The notes below the pieces were generated by a model. That model saw nothing but the letters and a program-made list of their open reading frames with translations, was not told the origin of the DNA and searched no databases. The translations under genes were made by a program, and so were the position numbers. DNA of 64,000 nucleotides. Origin: Thamnaconus septentrionalis. Lineage: Eukaryota; Chordata; Actinopteri; Tetraodontiformes; Monacanthidae. Of this stretch, positions 1 through 64,000 are shown one piece after another (the first letter of the stretch is position 1; each line of letters begins with the position of its first letter). The stretch lies in the NCBI GenBank assembly GCA_009823395.1, contig CM020514.1, positions 4,714,966 through 4,778,965 of the forward strand, read 5' to 3'.

Positions 1-109
1 CGATGAACGGGATGACGCTAATGTTGTGAACGTAAACGAGGCCCGATGAAATTCCGACAAATGACACAACGATGTATGATGGTTTCACTTTACTCTTTCT
101 TTCCACCAG

Positions 110-182
110 ATCTCGAGTCTACTTGGTAACACAACAGCCCAGAATACGCCAAACTTTCTTATCATGCACGGCACAGCGGACG
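110..182 (+). CDS. DPP-family gene (S9B), antepenultimate coding exon
   Basis: 73 nt. Encodes ISSLLGNTTAQNTPNFLIMH then GTAD, with one base of an Ala codon. HGTAD carries the acid residue of the S9 catalytic triad. Acceptor TTTCCACCAG, donor gtaggt. It matches the position, phase and length of dpp10 exon 21 on the other strand, with 9 of 24 residues the same. The exon holding the nucleophile position lies left of the window, so whether this protein is an active peptidase cannot be judged. NTT is a possible glycosylation site. Confidence 0.85.
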
Positions 183-449
183 GTAGGTATAATCTACTTG
201 TATTTGTACCGAGAGTGCAAGAGTCTTGGTCTAAGTTTGTGTCCCTAGTATGGCGGGATTGTCCCTTTGTGATGTCACAGAGGGCGTTGACAAAGTCTTC
301 CTAGGCAAGTCTTGCCACCTGGTGGTCAACTTGGGGACACCAACGAAACGCCAAAGGAGACCAGAATCCTATCTAAATAAATGGGTGCAGCATGGATGCT
401 AGCGTTAACAAAAAAAAAATCCCCTTACTAAAATTAAACTTAGAAAGCA

Positions 450-950
450 CAGGTTCTGAAATGTACTTAAGTTAACTGTTTAGTTGTCAGTGAAAACAAT
501 ACACACAAACAGCACATTCGTTGGCAATTTTCCAAAAAGTGAAAAGTTGTGACTAACTGTCTTTATGCTTTGTCTGCCACCACTGGAGTCTTTTTTGTTT
601 GTTTGTTTGTTTGTTTGTTTGTTTGACTGAATAGTGACCCCAAAGCCGAGGTAATCTAAAGTATGATCCAGTTTTATAATTACACAACAGCATAGTTAAA
701 AAAAAAAAGAAGCTCCACTTCGAGTTAGAACAACTATAATAAATATTAAGTTAATCACTTTGATTTTGTATCTTTTAAACACAAAATTAACTATAAGAAG
801 TAGAAAGTACAGATATTTGTGTACACATGCAGGAAGCAAAAGCCGTCAGAAAAAGAAATACACAAGTGATGTACAGATACCTGAAAAATCGACTTAATTT
901 ATTTGTATTTAAGAGTATTTGTTGTTTGTTACTTCCCACCTCTGCAGGGG
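450..950 (-). mobile_element. MITE with GAGGTGGGAAGTAAC terminus, copy A
   Basis: Ends in TTACTTCCCACCTCTGCAG. The interior AGCTCCACTTCGAGTTAGAA and TGACCCCAAAGCCGAGG recur in reverse complement at 31803-32497. It lies in an intron of the left-hand gene and also holds a (GTTT)n run (591-625). Confidence 0.65.
591..625. repeat. (GTTT)n repeat
   Basis: Seven or more tandem GTTT units inside MITE copy A (450-950). Confidence 0.9.
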
Positions 951-1223
951 GATTAAACTGCTCGTAGTGACCTGCAGAGTTCAGAGTACGATTGCTTGTC
1001 CCAGAGTGTCCCCTACTTGTCCCACTGTATCTCCTGGCACGGCATGTTTCAATCTCGCGTCTTTATTAAACCCGGTCTCTGCAAAAGTCCACCCTGAATT
1101 TGGTGCAGTGACCCGATGTGAAGCGTAAACCCCACTGGGCCGCGCACGGCGGCGCCGCGTCTGCCGTCGGGCCCGTGACGAACGCTCGCTCGCTCACGCC
1201 GACCCGTCTCTCTTCTCTTGCAG

Positions 1224-1297
1224 CCACCGTTCACTTCCAGCACTCCGCCGAGCTCGTCAAGCTGCTGTCCAGGTCAAACGTTAACTACACTCTCCAG
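1224..1297 (+). CDS. DPP-family gene (S9B), penultimate coding exon
   Basis: 74 nt. Completes Ala and encodes TVHFQHSAELVKLLSRSNVN then YTLQ. It resembles human DPP10 (VHFQHSAELIKHL, VNYTMQ) more than DPP4 (VHFQQSAQISKAL) and shares 14 of 25 residues with the dpp10 exon on the minus strand. Acceptor CTCTTGCAG, donor gtgact. Confidence 0.88.
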
Positions 1298-2061
1298 GTG
1301 ACTTTCCGCCCGTCTCTTCTGCCGCGCGCCACGCCGCCACCCGAGCCGTGTTTATGGGTCAAACCGGCAGCGCCCTAAATCTTCCGGGTTTAATGAGTCC
1401 CAAACGCCTCGTTCCCTTTCCAAGGAGAGTTCTGAATTGTACCCTTGGATCGACCTGCAATAAATGGACCCGAGCCATAAATATGTTCAGTGTTGCAGCG
1501 GTACAGAAGGCAGGAACGGCAACCTGGGACGATGGCCGAGTAGCATCAGATAAATTATGACAAGCAACCTAATGAGAAGAATAGCTGCCCGATTGATGGA
1601 CAGATAGATGGACCGATAGATGTTCAAGATTTTTTTTTTATTTGCCATTTGTCTGCGAACTGCCAAGGCACATTGGAATTCTTGTGCAGTTCTTTCTCAG
1701 AGTTGAGTAAAAAGTCAAAACCCAGATGGGGAAAAAAAAATCCCCACAACTTTCAGAACACTCCAGTCGAGTAATAAGGATGAAGTACAAAAAAAAGAAA
1801 GATAAATATGTTCTGAAAGCTGCAGGTTAACAAGGAACTAGTCGCGCACTATTTTCCGAAAAAAAAAAAAAAAAAAATACCCAACACGATTCCACATCAT
1901 AAATGATGGATGTAAAAATGAATAATAAAATAGCCTCTCGGAAATGAGTTCTATTGTGCCGCTGCCGGGTCCGACCGCTCACTAAAGAAGTTTGTCCGAG
2001 AGGGTGAATGAAGAGCGACAAAGGGTGAGCCGAACTGTGTTTGCCATTTCCTGCCGAATAG

Positions 2062-2202
2062 ATTTTCCCGGACGAGGGGCACGAAATCGCCGCCACCAAG
2101 AGCCGCCACTACATGATGAACTCGGTGCTCACCTTCTTCAGGCGCTGCTTTGAAGAGGAGCAGACGGCGACTCCTCCAGACACGTCCAAGGAGGAGGACT
2201 AG
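2062..2202 (+). CDS. DPP-family gene (S9B), terminal coding exon
   Basis: 141 nt including TAG. Begins IFPDEGHEIAATKSRHYMMN, continues SVLTFFRRCFEEE and ends SKEED. It has the triad His (PDEGH) and the C-terminal Cys that pairs with the hydrolase FKC cysteine. The acidic tail after FFRRCF is typical of DPP6/DPP10; DPP4 and FAP stop soon after this cysteine. The acceptor is a moderate GCCGAATAG. The first AATAAA with a GT-rich downstream region on this strand is near 5273, too far away to assign with confidence. The paralogue is unresolved: an inverted dpp10-like duplicate is my preferred reading. Confidence 0.88.
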   Translation: MFPDEGHEIAATKSRHYMMNSVLTFFRRCFEEEQTATPPDTSKEED

Positions 2203-3824
2203 CAGTGCCGAGATTCCACTGGCGGGTGACTCGGACGCCGCCACGACAAGCCAACGTGGGCAGACTGTCGGTTGCTTTTTCTCCCTGAGATGCTGCAGCC
2301 TGAAGGAAAAAAAACAAACAAAAAAAAACACTCCAGTAGCGTTAGATTTTATTTGGGGGGAGAGGAGTCGGTGTGTTCTGCCGGCTTCCGGGGGTTCGCG
2401 ACGATAGAGCCGTCGAAATGGACAGATGCTGTATTTTAACACCTCGCTCTCCTAATGAAACACATTTCTCCCATCGTCACCTCTTAATTTACCTCCATCA
2501 GCTGTTTATGGGTCTGCAGTGTCGTCTGCCCAGCCCCCGACTGAGCTCCATAACTGTGTCCCACATCGCACACTGCCAACAATGCGGAACACTCACTGTG
2601 AAGCGCAGGTAATTCCTGCATGGCCACTGATGTCACTGCCATTTTGCTCGCACCTCAAGTGGAAAACCACTATTCCAACAACTATTTCACACTGAAAACA
2701 ACAGAGATGACTTTTTATCAGACATAAACCACAGCCCAACGCTGGTGCTTGGTTAAGGTAGCACACACGCTAACATTAGCATTTCCTGTGCTGCCAAAAT
2801 GCTATTTCTTTACCCTGCAGAAATTCGTGAAAAACATCGTAGCAACCATTCCAAGTGTTGCCTCCACCCTCTCAGACCAAATAGTTTCTGTGTCTGACCT
2901 GATCCTTGAAAGCGCATTTAAGCATATTTAGCATTTAAGCATGTGAATGCATTTAAGCAAATCAGTTTTACTCTACTAATGGCAAAGTTCGGAAAAAAAT
3001 ATAACATCTGGAATTGGTTTTGGTTTTAACTACCTTTAGCTGACATGCCAACACATTTTTCCACAGTGAAGACAGAGAGAGAAAACGTGCCGCTCTAGCT
3101 AGCCACTAAATACAAAACACAACAGTAGCTACCATGCAAGCTAGCATTTTGAACCGCAGTTTCATCCAATTCTTCACAGTGAAGACAATAATGATCACAT
3201 TTGATCAGACATAAACTGAATAGCAGATGGTGTGCAGCGTCCATTGTTCTGAACTCCGTTTTCATTATTGGGAGCTTTTTTAAGCGCAGATGTTTCGTAA
3301 ACGTTGAGTACAGAAGTATGCGATCTGGGACACTCTGCATGTTTCACTCCCCATTGCGATAAAATCTTCTGTGTGGAATGAGTTTCAAACAAGTCCTGCC
3401 CCATTTTCCTCATGTCTCTGTATCCTGTGCAGCATGTAAATGTCAGGGAAAATTAACATTTTTATTTGTTTCATTTGAGTATTTTTTTTTTTTTTTTTTT
3501 CTGAATGCAACAAATTTATTGTGACCGTTTCTATTTAGTTTGGGCAATGAAATCACACCCAATTTCTGTAACGCATGGACGATACTTCACAGATTACAAA
3601 AGTATCTTTCGGGTGCCTTTACATCTTCACAGTTTCCTGAGCAGCTTAAACACATGCAATAAGATGATGATACGTGAAAGATCATCAAAACTCCTCCAAC
3701 CACAATGATTTAAATTAAACGATTCCCAATTTTTCCCGCCACATCAAGTTTGCTATAATATTCAGGTAACAGGTTTTATAGACTTTGGACAAAGACTTGA
3801 AGCAAATACTCAAACCTCCAGAAA

Positions 3825-4627
3825 CATTAAAGGTCCCATGCTATGAGAAGTTCTCTTTACAAATGTTGTCCATCTCTCTATCCAGTCCATGAACTTTCTA
3901 GAAAAGTCCATCCATGACTTTTTCTGCTTGCTCCACATTTCTGAAAGCTTTGTGCAACCCTCAATTGTGGAATTAAGCCATTTTGTGATTTATTTTATGA
4001 AGTATTTTTGTATTATATAATTTAACATTCATTGGTTGTGTTGCTCATGTCATGTCTGCCTGCGACAATACAACATGTTTACATTCATGCTTTGAATGAT
4101 GCAGTGTGTGCAAATTATGCCAAATTTCGAGTTAGTCTTCTTGTTCCCATCATTACTTTTACAGTGTGTAAAATCTGGCCAGATTTAATAAACCAACAAA
4201 GACGAAGGTGCACAAGGTCTCCAGGTTTGTGTGCGCAGGCCACTGTAGTTCACTGGCAAGCTCGGGAGAGGGAGGGTGAGCGAATGAGGGCTGCCATCCA
4301 AAATCTGACCACTAGATGGCAAAATTTACAGTGTAGGGCAGAATTTTACACACTGTACCTTACCTGAAAAGTGTAGAGATATATTTTTCCCGCCAAAACT
4401 CACCAGTTCAATTTCCCATGAAGTGTCATCCATCTAAACTGCGGCTCCACCCTCTGAGACCACGTTGCTTTTGTGCCCTTCCCGTGAAACCTGTGAATGC
4501 TTTAAACAACCAATTACATACAAGTTTTTCTGTAGATTTAATAGAATAATTAATCCCACCATGCTGCTCCACTGAAGGTCAGGATGAAAACATATTAAAT
4601 ATGGTTTTAATATGGGACCTTTAATAT
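3825..4627. mobile_element. MITE with TTAAAGGTCCCAT termini, interrupted by another MITE
   Basis: Left end TTAAAGGTCCCATGCTATG and right end TATGGGACCTTTAATATT form inverted repeats. Inside are GCGGCTCCACCCTCTGAGAC, also seen near 30372 and 42176, and a second element (4157-4366). No ORF of interest. It fills most of the gap between the two DPP genes. Confidence 0.6.
4157..4366 (-). mobile_element. MITE with GGTCCAGTGTGTAA-like termini, copy A (nested)
   Basis: Ends TTTTACAGTGTGTAAAATCT and GAATTTTACACACTGTACCT are inverted. The interior (CCATCCAAAATCTGACCACT, CACTGGCAAGCTCGGGAGAG) matches copies B and C in reverse complement. Confidence 0.65.
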
Positions 4628-7265
4628 TTAATCTCATCCATTAAATAAGAAGAGTGGCAGCAGTTTTACATTCAGATCGACCTGCGAGGGTTTTACTAAA
4701 GCGAGTGTGTAAGTTCCAACTCTGTTCCAATTCTGCATCCACTGACTCTATGTCTGTCTTGTGTCATGTGGGGACTTTAGACTAAAGCCGAATTGTAGCA
4801 CAACACTCAACAGAGGGTATAAACCTTTTTGCATTGTAACTCACTGCTCGTTTTAATTTGTACGAAAAATTTGTGAGGAAAAACAACCTTTTTGTAGCTG
4901 CCACCGTGTGGTGTGAGCAGGTGAATGAATTCACCCCCACAACAGAGCACTTACACACTGGCCAAAACTTCTCCTCGCGGTGGATTTTAGTGCCTCCTTC
5001 ATTTGATATCAATGCTTTATTCGTGTGAAATTGAAATTTCAGCTCATTTTTTTGTTTTCCAGTCGCTTCCATGTCATGTGACCCAGTGACAGTCACTCCT
5101 TTACGAGACTCCTGCAGCATCTTCACAACATGCTTTCTTCAGTTCGACATAAGCTCCTGAAACATTGTGTTGCTGTTCGAACCTTGCGGTTAGTTTGTCT
5201 CATACTTAACGTGCACATCATGGACATTATGTAAACAAAAAAAGTGTACATTTGGGATCATTTTTATGCAGAAATAAACAATTTAAAAATGATTGTTTTC
5301 TCATGTTTGTCTTTTTTGTTCTGCTAAAGAATGTCTCTGATGAATCTGATAAATGTATAATTTATATGGTTTACAGATTGTTGCATGTATTTCCACTTTT
5401 CATTAATTAATGACATATTTCTTACTTTCTTTAATTTGCCACTTTTAGCAAAAGTTTACTTTGGGATAAAACAAACAAGCTTTCGTAAGTATTTTAAAAA
5501 TCTTTTACCATGCGTGAAGAGAAGTGCTTTTTTATTGGTTGAATTTATAATTAGGATAACAAGCTTTGGACTATTTTCAAAAAGTGTAATGTTCTCTTCT
5601 CTTTTTTTTTTTTAAAATTTCATATGATAGTTGCGCCCCCTTGTTTTGCCAAACCCCGTGAACATACTCAATTTACCAAATTTGGCAAGCAGGTCAGAAC
5701 TGGCGGAGACTTTCATTAAATGAAGAGAAAATGGCAAAATTGACTCTACAAGAGACCCCAAAACACCTAAATGGCCCTAGTAGCCACTAGGAAGGACGTA
5801 GAAACATGGGACAAAACCCCACGTGTTTGTCCAATTAAGGCCTACATTTAATATGATCTGACCTTTGACCTCCGACAAACCAGAAGTGTGGAATATTCAC
5901 ATGTTCGAAAAAAAATCAACAAAAATCAAGTTTTTTAAAACTGTAAAAGTCCAGAACCGTAGGTGTCAGTGGCTCAAAATTTGACACACACATGGTTACA
6001 TGTCTTCGCTTTCTAATTATGGAAAATGAACACGATAGGAGAAGACTTGAAGGAAGAAGACTTCCGTCGTTTGCTTGAATGAACCAGCTCTTTTAACCGC
6101 CTTAGTTGCACCCAACACATTACTGCAAGATTCATCCAATCACTGGCCAGGTTTTTTTCTTCTTCTTATAATTGAAGTACATTTAAATTACACTTTGTGT
6201 ATTTGAAAAACACTGATTTAACTTAACACAAAATCACAACTTGCTTTTTAATAGTTGTTTTTTATTTTATTATTTATAATCATCACTAGAGGACAACCAC
6301 AACAACCCCTGGACCTCAACCCTTTGCCATTGATCCGGCCAAAAAAAAAAAAAAAAAAAAAAATAAAAGAGAGAGAACAAGAACAAGCATTACAAAATCC
6401 ATCCTAAGAAGAAAATCAACAGCCGCGAGGAAAAACAGAACAGGAACCAAAACAGAGAAGTACGAGACATCCAGGTCAAATCAATCCACCCCCATAGACT
6501 AAACTATCTATGAGATCTGACATCTCAAAAATATATTTATATACACACTCTGCTGTATTGTACTGTACAAAATGTGGCAACACTTGACACATTCCCTGTA
6601 GACATGCAAAACACCTTACTGACACTGTAAAAATGTCCATCTCAGTACACCTTACCCCAGATGACTACTTTCCTTTTTAATGCAACGTTGTTTCATTTGT
6701 CTACCATAAGATGGTCCCAATCCCTTCTTATGCTTTGTTAACTTGTCACTCTATATAATGTATTCCTTTTCGCTACCTGCCCTGGCACGCCTGGCTTTCT
6801 CAGCACACTTTGTCCGATGTCTAGAATATAGCTAGCGCGTCATGTTGTTAATGGCTGGCAGAGGGCGCCAATGAGACCTAATAAGATGTTGTCAGAGGAG
6901 GCAAGAAAGAGAAGAGTAGGTTGTAGCTCAGCAAAATCTACACAATCTTATATCAGACCAGCTGTGGTACCCTGATACAAGACGATGAATCGTAAAAATA
7001 ATTTTGAAACCACAATTTTTAGGTAGGGGGAAAAAAACAGCGTTGCTTTAAAATGACAGGCTATCTAGAAATCACCTTAAATTATTTGAGACAGAGAGAG
7101 CGAAAAAAAAAATAACACCTACATATTTTCAACCATCAATTAAACAAAGAGCTTAAGAAAATAATAAAAAGAGATTTTCCGGCGTATAAAGATGGAAAAT
7201 TTTTGCAGTGCGGCCTTAGACGGAAATCATCGGATGGCTAATTGATATCCATTATCTTTACATAG

Positions 7266-7410
7266 AATTCATAAGGTGTCTGTGACCGTGGAGGGCCGAC
7301 ATGATGCCAAACTGACCTTGAACGCCGTGTCTGTAGGACCTGAGTGGACGTCGGTTAACATGACACTCGCACTGGATGACTACCACAGCCAGCAAGTGGT
7401 TGACTACAGT
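7266..7410 (+). other. Unassigned candidate exon
   Basis: An open plus-strand stretch reads VSVTVEGRHDAKLTLNAVSV and GPEWTSVNMTLALDDYHSQQ, ending near VVDY. It has a TTTACATAG acceptor-like site upstream and a gtatgt donor-like site at 7411. It is about 145 nt, has a plausible ectodomain-like composition (NMT sequon) and non-repetitive codons, unlike surrounding random ORFs. I do not recognise the family. No partner exon was found on either side, so it could be a lone exon of an unseen gene, a relic, or chance. Confidence 0.35.
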
Positions 7411-7411
7411 A

Positions 7412-8173
7412 TGTTGAACCTCATAAGGCATTGCACATGTCTACCCAAGACCTCTGTACAGTAAAGTGTGACCTACAAAGACTTTTCGTTGAGGGCAGGG
7501 GGATGGGGGATGGGGGATGGCGGAGGGCTTCATCAGGGGAGTAGCACTTATCGGGAGAGTAGGGCGGGAGAGGGGTCGGGGGGAGGGGCATCGACTGGGT
7601 GGTGGCGACGTCGCGTGACTTTACATTTCCGCGTACGGCCGGAGCGAACAGCACAACGACCAAAAGTGGGGTGAGACCATCAAGAACGTGTTTACATCTG
7701 TGCTCTCGTCTTCCCCCAAGTGCTACCGCTAAAGACTACCATGGCGAGAATGAGTGAGTGAGGCCGACGGGAGGGAGATCCGGGGAGAAAAGAACCATGC
7801 ACTCGGTACGTGTGGGTGGGTGACCGCGGGCCCCCCCCGGAGAGCCGGCAGAGAGGGTGGAGTCCGTGTGTCTCGCCGAGAACTGCAGCAAGTCCGCAAA
7901 CTGAAGTGACTTTACGCTAAGGGGCAGCTCCCCTCTGGAGTTCCAGACAAGTGTCACCGTCATGTCCTTTAAAACACACACACACAAACACACATACGCG
8001 CACGCACTCACCCTCACATACACACACCTGGCGGAGCGTAGGTAGCTCTCTAAACCCAGTCTCCTAGTCCGGCTAAACACTTGGTCCAAAATGCGAAAGG
8101 CCTTGACGGAATTTCAGTCAAGTTCTTCAAGCTCTGTCAAATTTTTGTGACGCGTCCAAAAGCCCCCCTCCGC
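7412..8173. other. dpp10 3' flank, probably 3' UTR
   Basis: Directly beyond the dpp10 stop. Holds a G-rich stretch (7490-7600) and a CA-rich tract on the plus strand (7975-8030). No polyadenylation signal for dpp10 could be placed inside it. Confidence 0.5.
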
Positions 8174-60355
<52,182 letters not shown>

Positions 60356-62559
60356 CTGTGGAAAAGAAGCAAGGAAACGGGCTCGTGAAAAGCGACCTTG
60401 AAAGCGTGCTAGATGTCTCTGTCGTTACTCGGCGCTGTTTGCCGTGGACGAGCCCCGTGTGCCAGCGTGAGCGAAACATCCACTTCACTGAGCTTCACTG
60501 GCGTGACTGACGGCTTTGGTTTTGTTGTGTTGGAATCGCGGCCCGACTCTGAGAGAGCAACCCCGCCCAAAATTTGGATTTTTTTTTTTTTTTTTAATCT
60601 TCCCAGTTTAAGTGCCAAAAAACATCCAATCAGAAACAAAAAAAAAGCGCCTAAGTCGATTAACAGCTGCTGACGACGTTGCCATCGCCTTGTTGGATTT
60701 ACATTTTTAGCGTGTGTCTGAACAACACAGTGGGGATGAGGCTCCATCACGATTTGGGCAGCACAGCGCCACCACCCCTGGGAATGGAGGGAAACGCCAA
60801 CAACACTTGAGTCGCTGCTTTGACAGACGCCACGGCAACTAGTGTCACGAAAAAAAATCACCGTGTTTAAAAAGGTGCAAAGCCGATGGATGTATTGTTT
60901 GCCGATTGATTATAGCCCCTGCTGTTGTTGCTGTTTTTGTAAAGGTATTTGTTCTTCATATTGCTAAAGACCCAACAAAACAAAACAAATTAAACAAACA
61001 GAAAAACAGGGAAAGCACACGCTTATAAAACACATGGGGCCATTAAAATCAGGCTCGTATTCTCGAGCCTGCTAAACAATAGCTTTTAGCAACAACTGCT
61101 GGTTTTTATTCTGCATGTTTCATGATTTCAGACCTGGCATTACCCCAAAACTTGGCGCAAACTGGAAGGTGGAATGGAAGGTTTTGCATCTGAGGAGGTA
61201 AATTTCACACGTCCAATTGGGAAGGACCCAACACAGAGCAGTTTGAACGGTGAGGCCTTCCAGGTCGACGCTAGCAATTGAGCGCATTGATCATCGCATC
61301 ACTGCCACAGCTCATGTTCACAGGCTTAGCAGCAGGCTTTTGCTCCAACTCTTTCTCGTTAAAATGAAACCGATGTGTGGGGAAAATTGAGACTTAAAAT
61401 CTTATTGGCCCAGCTGCTTGGTGAGGCAACGTCTAAAAAATTGGTGGCAAAATAGCTTTTTTTTGTTGTCAATGTTTTTCTTTTTTCCAATATTACATCC
61501 ATAATTGTCCACATTGTCTAGTAAACCTCCCACACATTCCTTTCTTGTAACAGGCTTTCACTAAGTTACAACTGCTTGTTCTGTTGTCTGGTCTCTGTGT
61601 CTTCTTGTACAGTCTTGTTCAGATTTGTCTGTTTTATTGAATATGTTACATGTCATCAATCAATTTTTGTCCCATTTTTTCCACACAGTCCTTTTCCTTT
61701 GGAAAAAAAAAAAAAAGGCTTCTGCCTCTGAAACCGTTTCTATCAGCATCTTATTGCATCCTCTCTGTGTGAGTAAGAGTGAGTGATAGTGCGAGTGAGA
61801 GAGAGGGAGAGAGAGGGTTGAGGGTTGTGTCTGGGTCTCAGCGGTTATCCAGTGCCACTGGGACTCAAACGCTAATGAATCGCTTTCCAAGTTTGCACAG
61901 CTGTGCGTGCCGAAATCCTCGCGCTAATCCCGAGCAGCTGCCGACGCGGCGGCGACGGGCCGCAACCTGACGCACCCGTCTGACTGAGCACATCCCCCGA
62001 AAAAGCGTTGTTTTGTTTGGCAAATATTGCCCCCGCCAAAAAAAAAAAAAATCGTGACAGAGCAAAGAAAAATATTGCGTATCATATGTGGCGCTGCCAT
62101 GAACAAAGCCAGCGCTAAATTATAGCTAATATCCCTGGAGGAGTTGGAAAATTAAACAACGCATATGATTTTTTTTTTTTTATTTACGGCTCGGTTCCAA
62201 CATCATCAGAGGGAAGTAAAATGCATATTAAGAGCCGCAGAAGAGAAACTCCTCCCTGCCATCTTTCAAACAGCACGCTCCGCTCTGCTCTTGTCTGCTT
62301 AAATAATGAAATGTTCGGAGCTAAAAAAAAAAAAGAAAAAGAACAAGCTAAGACTCTAATGTATAAATAATGGGCGACGTCTGTAACCCCTTGAATAATG
62401 GAATGTGCCCCCCCCCCCCCCAAACCCCCGCTTTCTTTTCAGCTGCACTTTACGTGTGCCGCGCGCGCCAACTCTGCAGCTCTTGCGCTTGAAGTAAATA
62501 CGATCACATAGCATTTTGATTTTTATCATTTATCGATGACGGTAAGAGCAGCAGTGAGG

Positions 62560-62606
<47 letters not shown>

Positions 62607-63673
62607 TAATTAATACAGGGCCGCTGCCCCGCTCGCTGACAGCAGAATTATGAAAAGAAAATTGGATGGTGAATGGAATGAATTTTTCATTTTATTTTAT
62701 TCATCTAAGAGAATGACTCAATGGGTTGCACAGTATTATGTCAGCTAGGACAGACTCTCCTGGCTCTCGTGTCGATGTGAAGTGAATTTTCTGCAATGTC
62801 ACACACACACACAAAAAAAGGCAGAAATTTGCTGGTTGTCGAGTGGTAGTTTCGTCGGCGGATGTCGCTTTAGGTGGCCAAACTCTGCTCCGGTGTCACC
62901 GTGGCAACGTAGAGAGAGAGCGGAGATGGCGTTTACCTCCTTCCACCACGTCAAACCAGGAAGAGGGGCCGAGCCACGGCGCCGTCGTTAAGCGGCCACC
63001 AGAGAACATAAAAAAAACACCGTCCTCTTGTCAAAATTTGCTTTTGAAAACACAAAACAAAGATGCTTTCACCGGCAGATTTCCTGTTACTCACCAAATT
63101 TTGGGAAAGAAAACCCACCAAAAACACCTTTTGTTGGGTGTCTCTGCAATGGGCCACTGTAAAAGCAGGATTTTTGTGATAAAAATCAATAAATTAATTC
63201 CACTGAATCACACTTTTGGAAAAAAAAGACTTCAAAATGTGATTTTTTTTTTTTTTCTCCTCCTCTCCCTACTGAGGGTAATGCGATTTCCTTTGGGTAC
63301 AAACAGCGCGCCACAAGCATTCCCGACCTTGCATCATTAGAGGGAGATTTGCAATTCCTCGAGCCGTGTGTTGAACTGAAAAGTGATACTGAAACAACGC
63401 GAACGCGGAATACCTCGGAAAGGGGGGGCGAACTCAATATCCTGTGGAATCGCCGCAGCCAGCTGCCTCCGAGGTTTGTCTGCAGATCTCTCGCCCAGAA
63501 ATCAAGTCTGACGTCGCCATCTGTGAGCTCTTACGCTCTTTTGTTTGTTCCTTCGACCAGCTGGCGACTGACACTGTTGCCGTCCCCAGATCCTGGGGGC
63601 AGCGCCTCTCAAGGGCCAGAGGCGACATGAGGCATTGCGGCTGTCAAGCCAGGGGTGATTATGACCTCTTGGG
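60356..63673 (-). other. dpp10 intron 5' of the first exon seen
   Basis: Searched for the preceding DPP10 exons (the membrane-helix exon and an SLEDLF-type exon); neither was seen. Contains T/A runs, a C15 run at 62407, GA-rich sequence (61780-61815) and the (CT)n repeat at 62560. Confidence 0.65.
62560..62602. repeat. (CT)n microsatellite
   Basis: Around 21 CT units, uninterrupted. In the intron 5' of the first dpp10 exon seen here. Confidence 0.93.
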
Positions 63674-64000
63674 CCAGGGGGTACCCAAACTTTTACAGGC
63701 CATGGCCCCCTAAATGGCACTTGCTTCTGGCCGAGGACCCCCCCTACGCAAACCAGCAGACAATGCCAAGAAAAAAAAAGTAAAGGAACATCAACTTTTT
63801 ATTTGCTATTCAATAATACTGTAGAAGAAGAGTACTATCAACTCACATGTTGACAATGATGGGAATTTTTTTGTATGTCTCTAAAGCCATACTTAATGTA
63901 TGCTGTCTTCCACAGCTGGGCCGTCTGTCCGCTCCTTCACTCTGTCACAAACTTGTCCATTTTGCACTAGCTAGGCTAGCTTGATAAATGGTGCAAACCG
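63674..64000 (+). mobile_element. hAT-like element end, cut by window edge
   Basis: Starts CCAGGGGGTACCCAAACTTT and continues CAGGCCATGGCCCCCTAAAT, a terminus and sub-terminal sequence common to fish hAT-type non-autonomous elements. The other end is outside the window. Confidence 0.45.

Larger units (their letters stand above)
2203..7265. other. Gap between convergent DPP genes, first part
   Basis: Presumed 3' UTR of the left-hand gene, then unique A/T-rich sequence, the nested MITEs at 3825-4627, a possible interspersed repeat at about 5632-6010 (GTTGCGCCCCCTTGTTTTGC onward, not identified) and a poly-A tract at 6341-6362. No coding exon recognised on either strand. Confidence 0.6.

Noticed and set aside
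110..2202. Assignment of the left-hand gene to dpp4 or fap
   Set aside because: DPP4/FAP have HFQ(Q/N)SAQI, end soon after the last Cys and lack the acidic tail; the sequence here fits DPP10/DPP6 better. Left open rather than named.
1951..2442. 163-codon minus-strand ORF over the left-hand gene's last exon
   Set aside because: Antisense shadow of the real plus-strand exon 2062-2202.

Overview
The window is animal nuclear DNA, most likely from a teleost fish. Evidence: small GT-AG exons in a long repeat-rich background, tRNA-derived fish-type SINEs, fish-type L2-like LINE 3' ends, several hAT-like MITE families, and a vertebrate dipeptidyl-peptidase-like gene with the human exon layout. No bacterial operons, CRISPR arrays or IS elements are visible.

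Main gene: most of the window (minus strand, 60355 down to 8174) is the 3' part of dpp10, the catalytically dead dipeptidyl peptidase that assists Kv4 potassium channels. I read 23 consecutive coding exons. They join without a frame break into 706 codons plus a stop, and correspond to exons 4-26 of the 26-exon human gene. The N-terminal cytoplasmic, membrane-spanning and first extracellular exons are not seen and should lie beyond position 64000. The exons cover the beta-propeller (exons 1 to about 15 of this window) and the alpha/beta-hydrolase domain (about 16 to 23).

Second gene: at the left edge (plus strand, 110-2202) are the last three coding exons of another member of the same family. 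It converges on dpp10 tail to tail, with 5.97 kb between stop codons. Its last three exons share intron phases with dpp10 and have nearly equal lengths (73/74/141 against 73/74/138 nt), so the two genes are inverted neighbouring paralogues. Which paralogue it is cannot be settled from three exons; it is closer to DPP10/DPP6 than to DPP4/FAP.

The gap between them (2203-8173) holds nested MITEs, A-rich tracts, and one unexplained plus-strand open segment flanked by splice-like signals (7266-7410).

The introns hold the rest: a diverged tRNA-Thr(TGT) locus with a decayed neighbour, SINEs, L2-like fragments, paired MITE copies in opposite orientation, a ~400-bp AT microsatellite in the 19.3-kb intron, perfect hairpins in the last intron, a direct repeat pair near 51-54 kb, and a few complex AT/homeobox-site-rich blocks that could be conserved regulatory elements. 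All identifications rest on reading the sequence and remembered family features; no database search was run.
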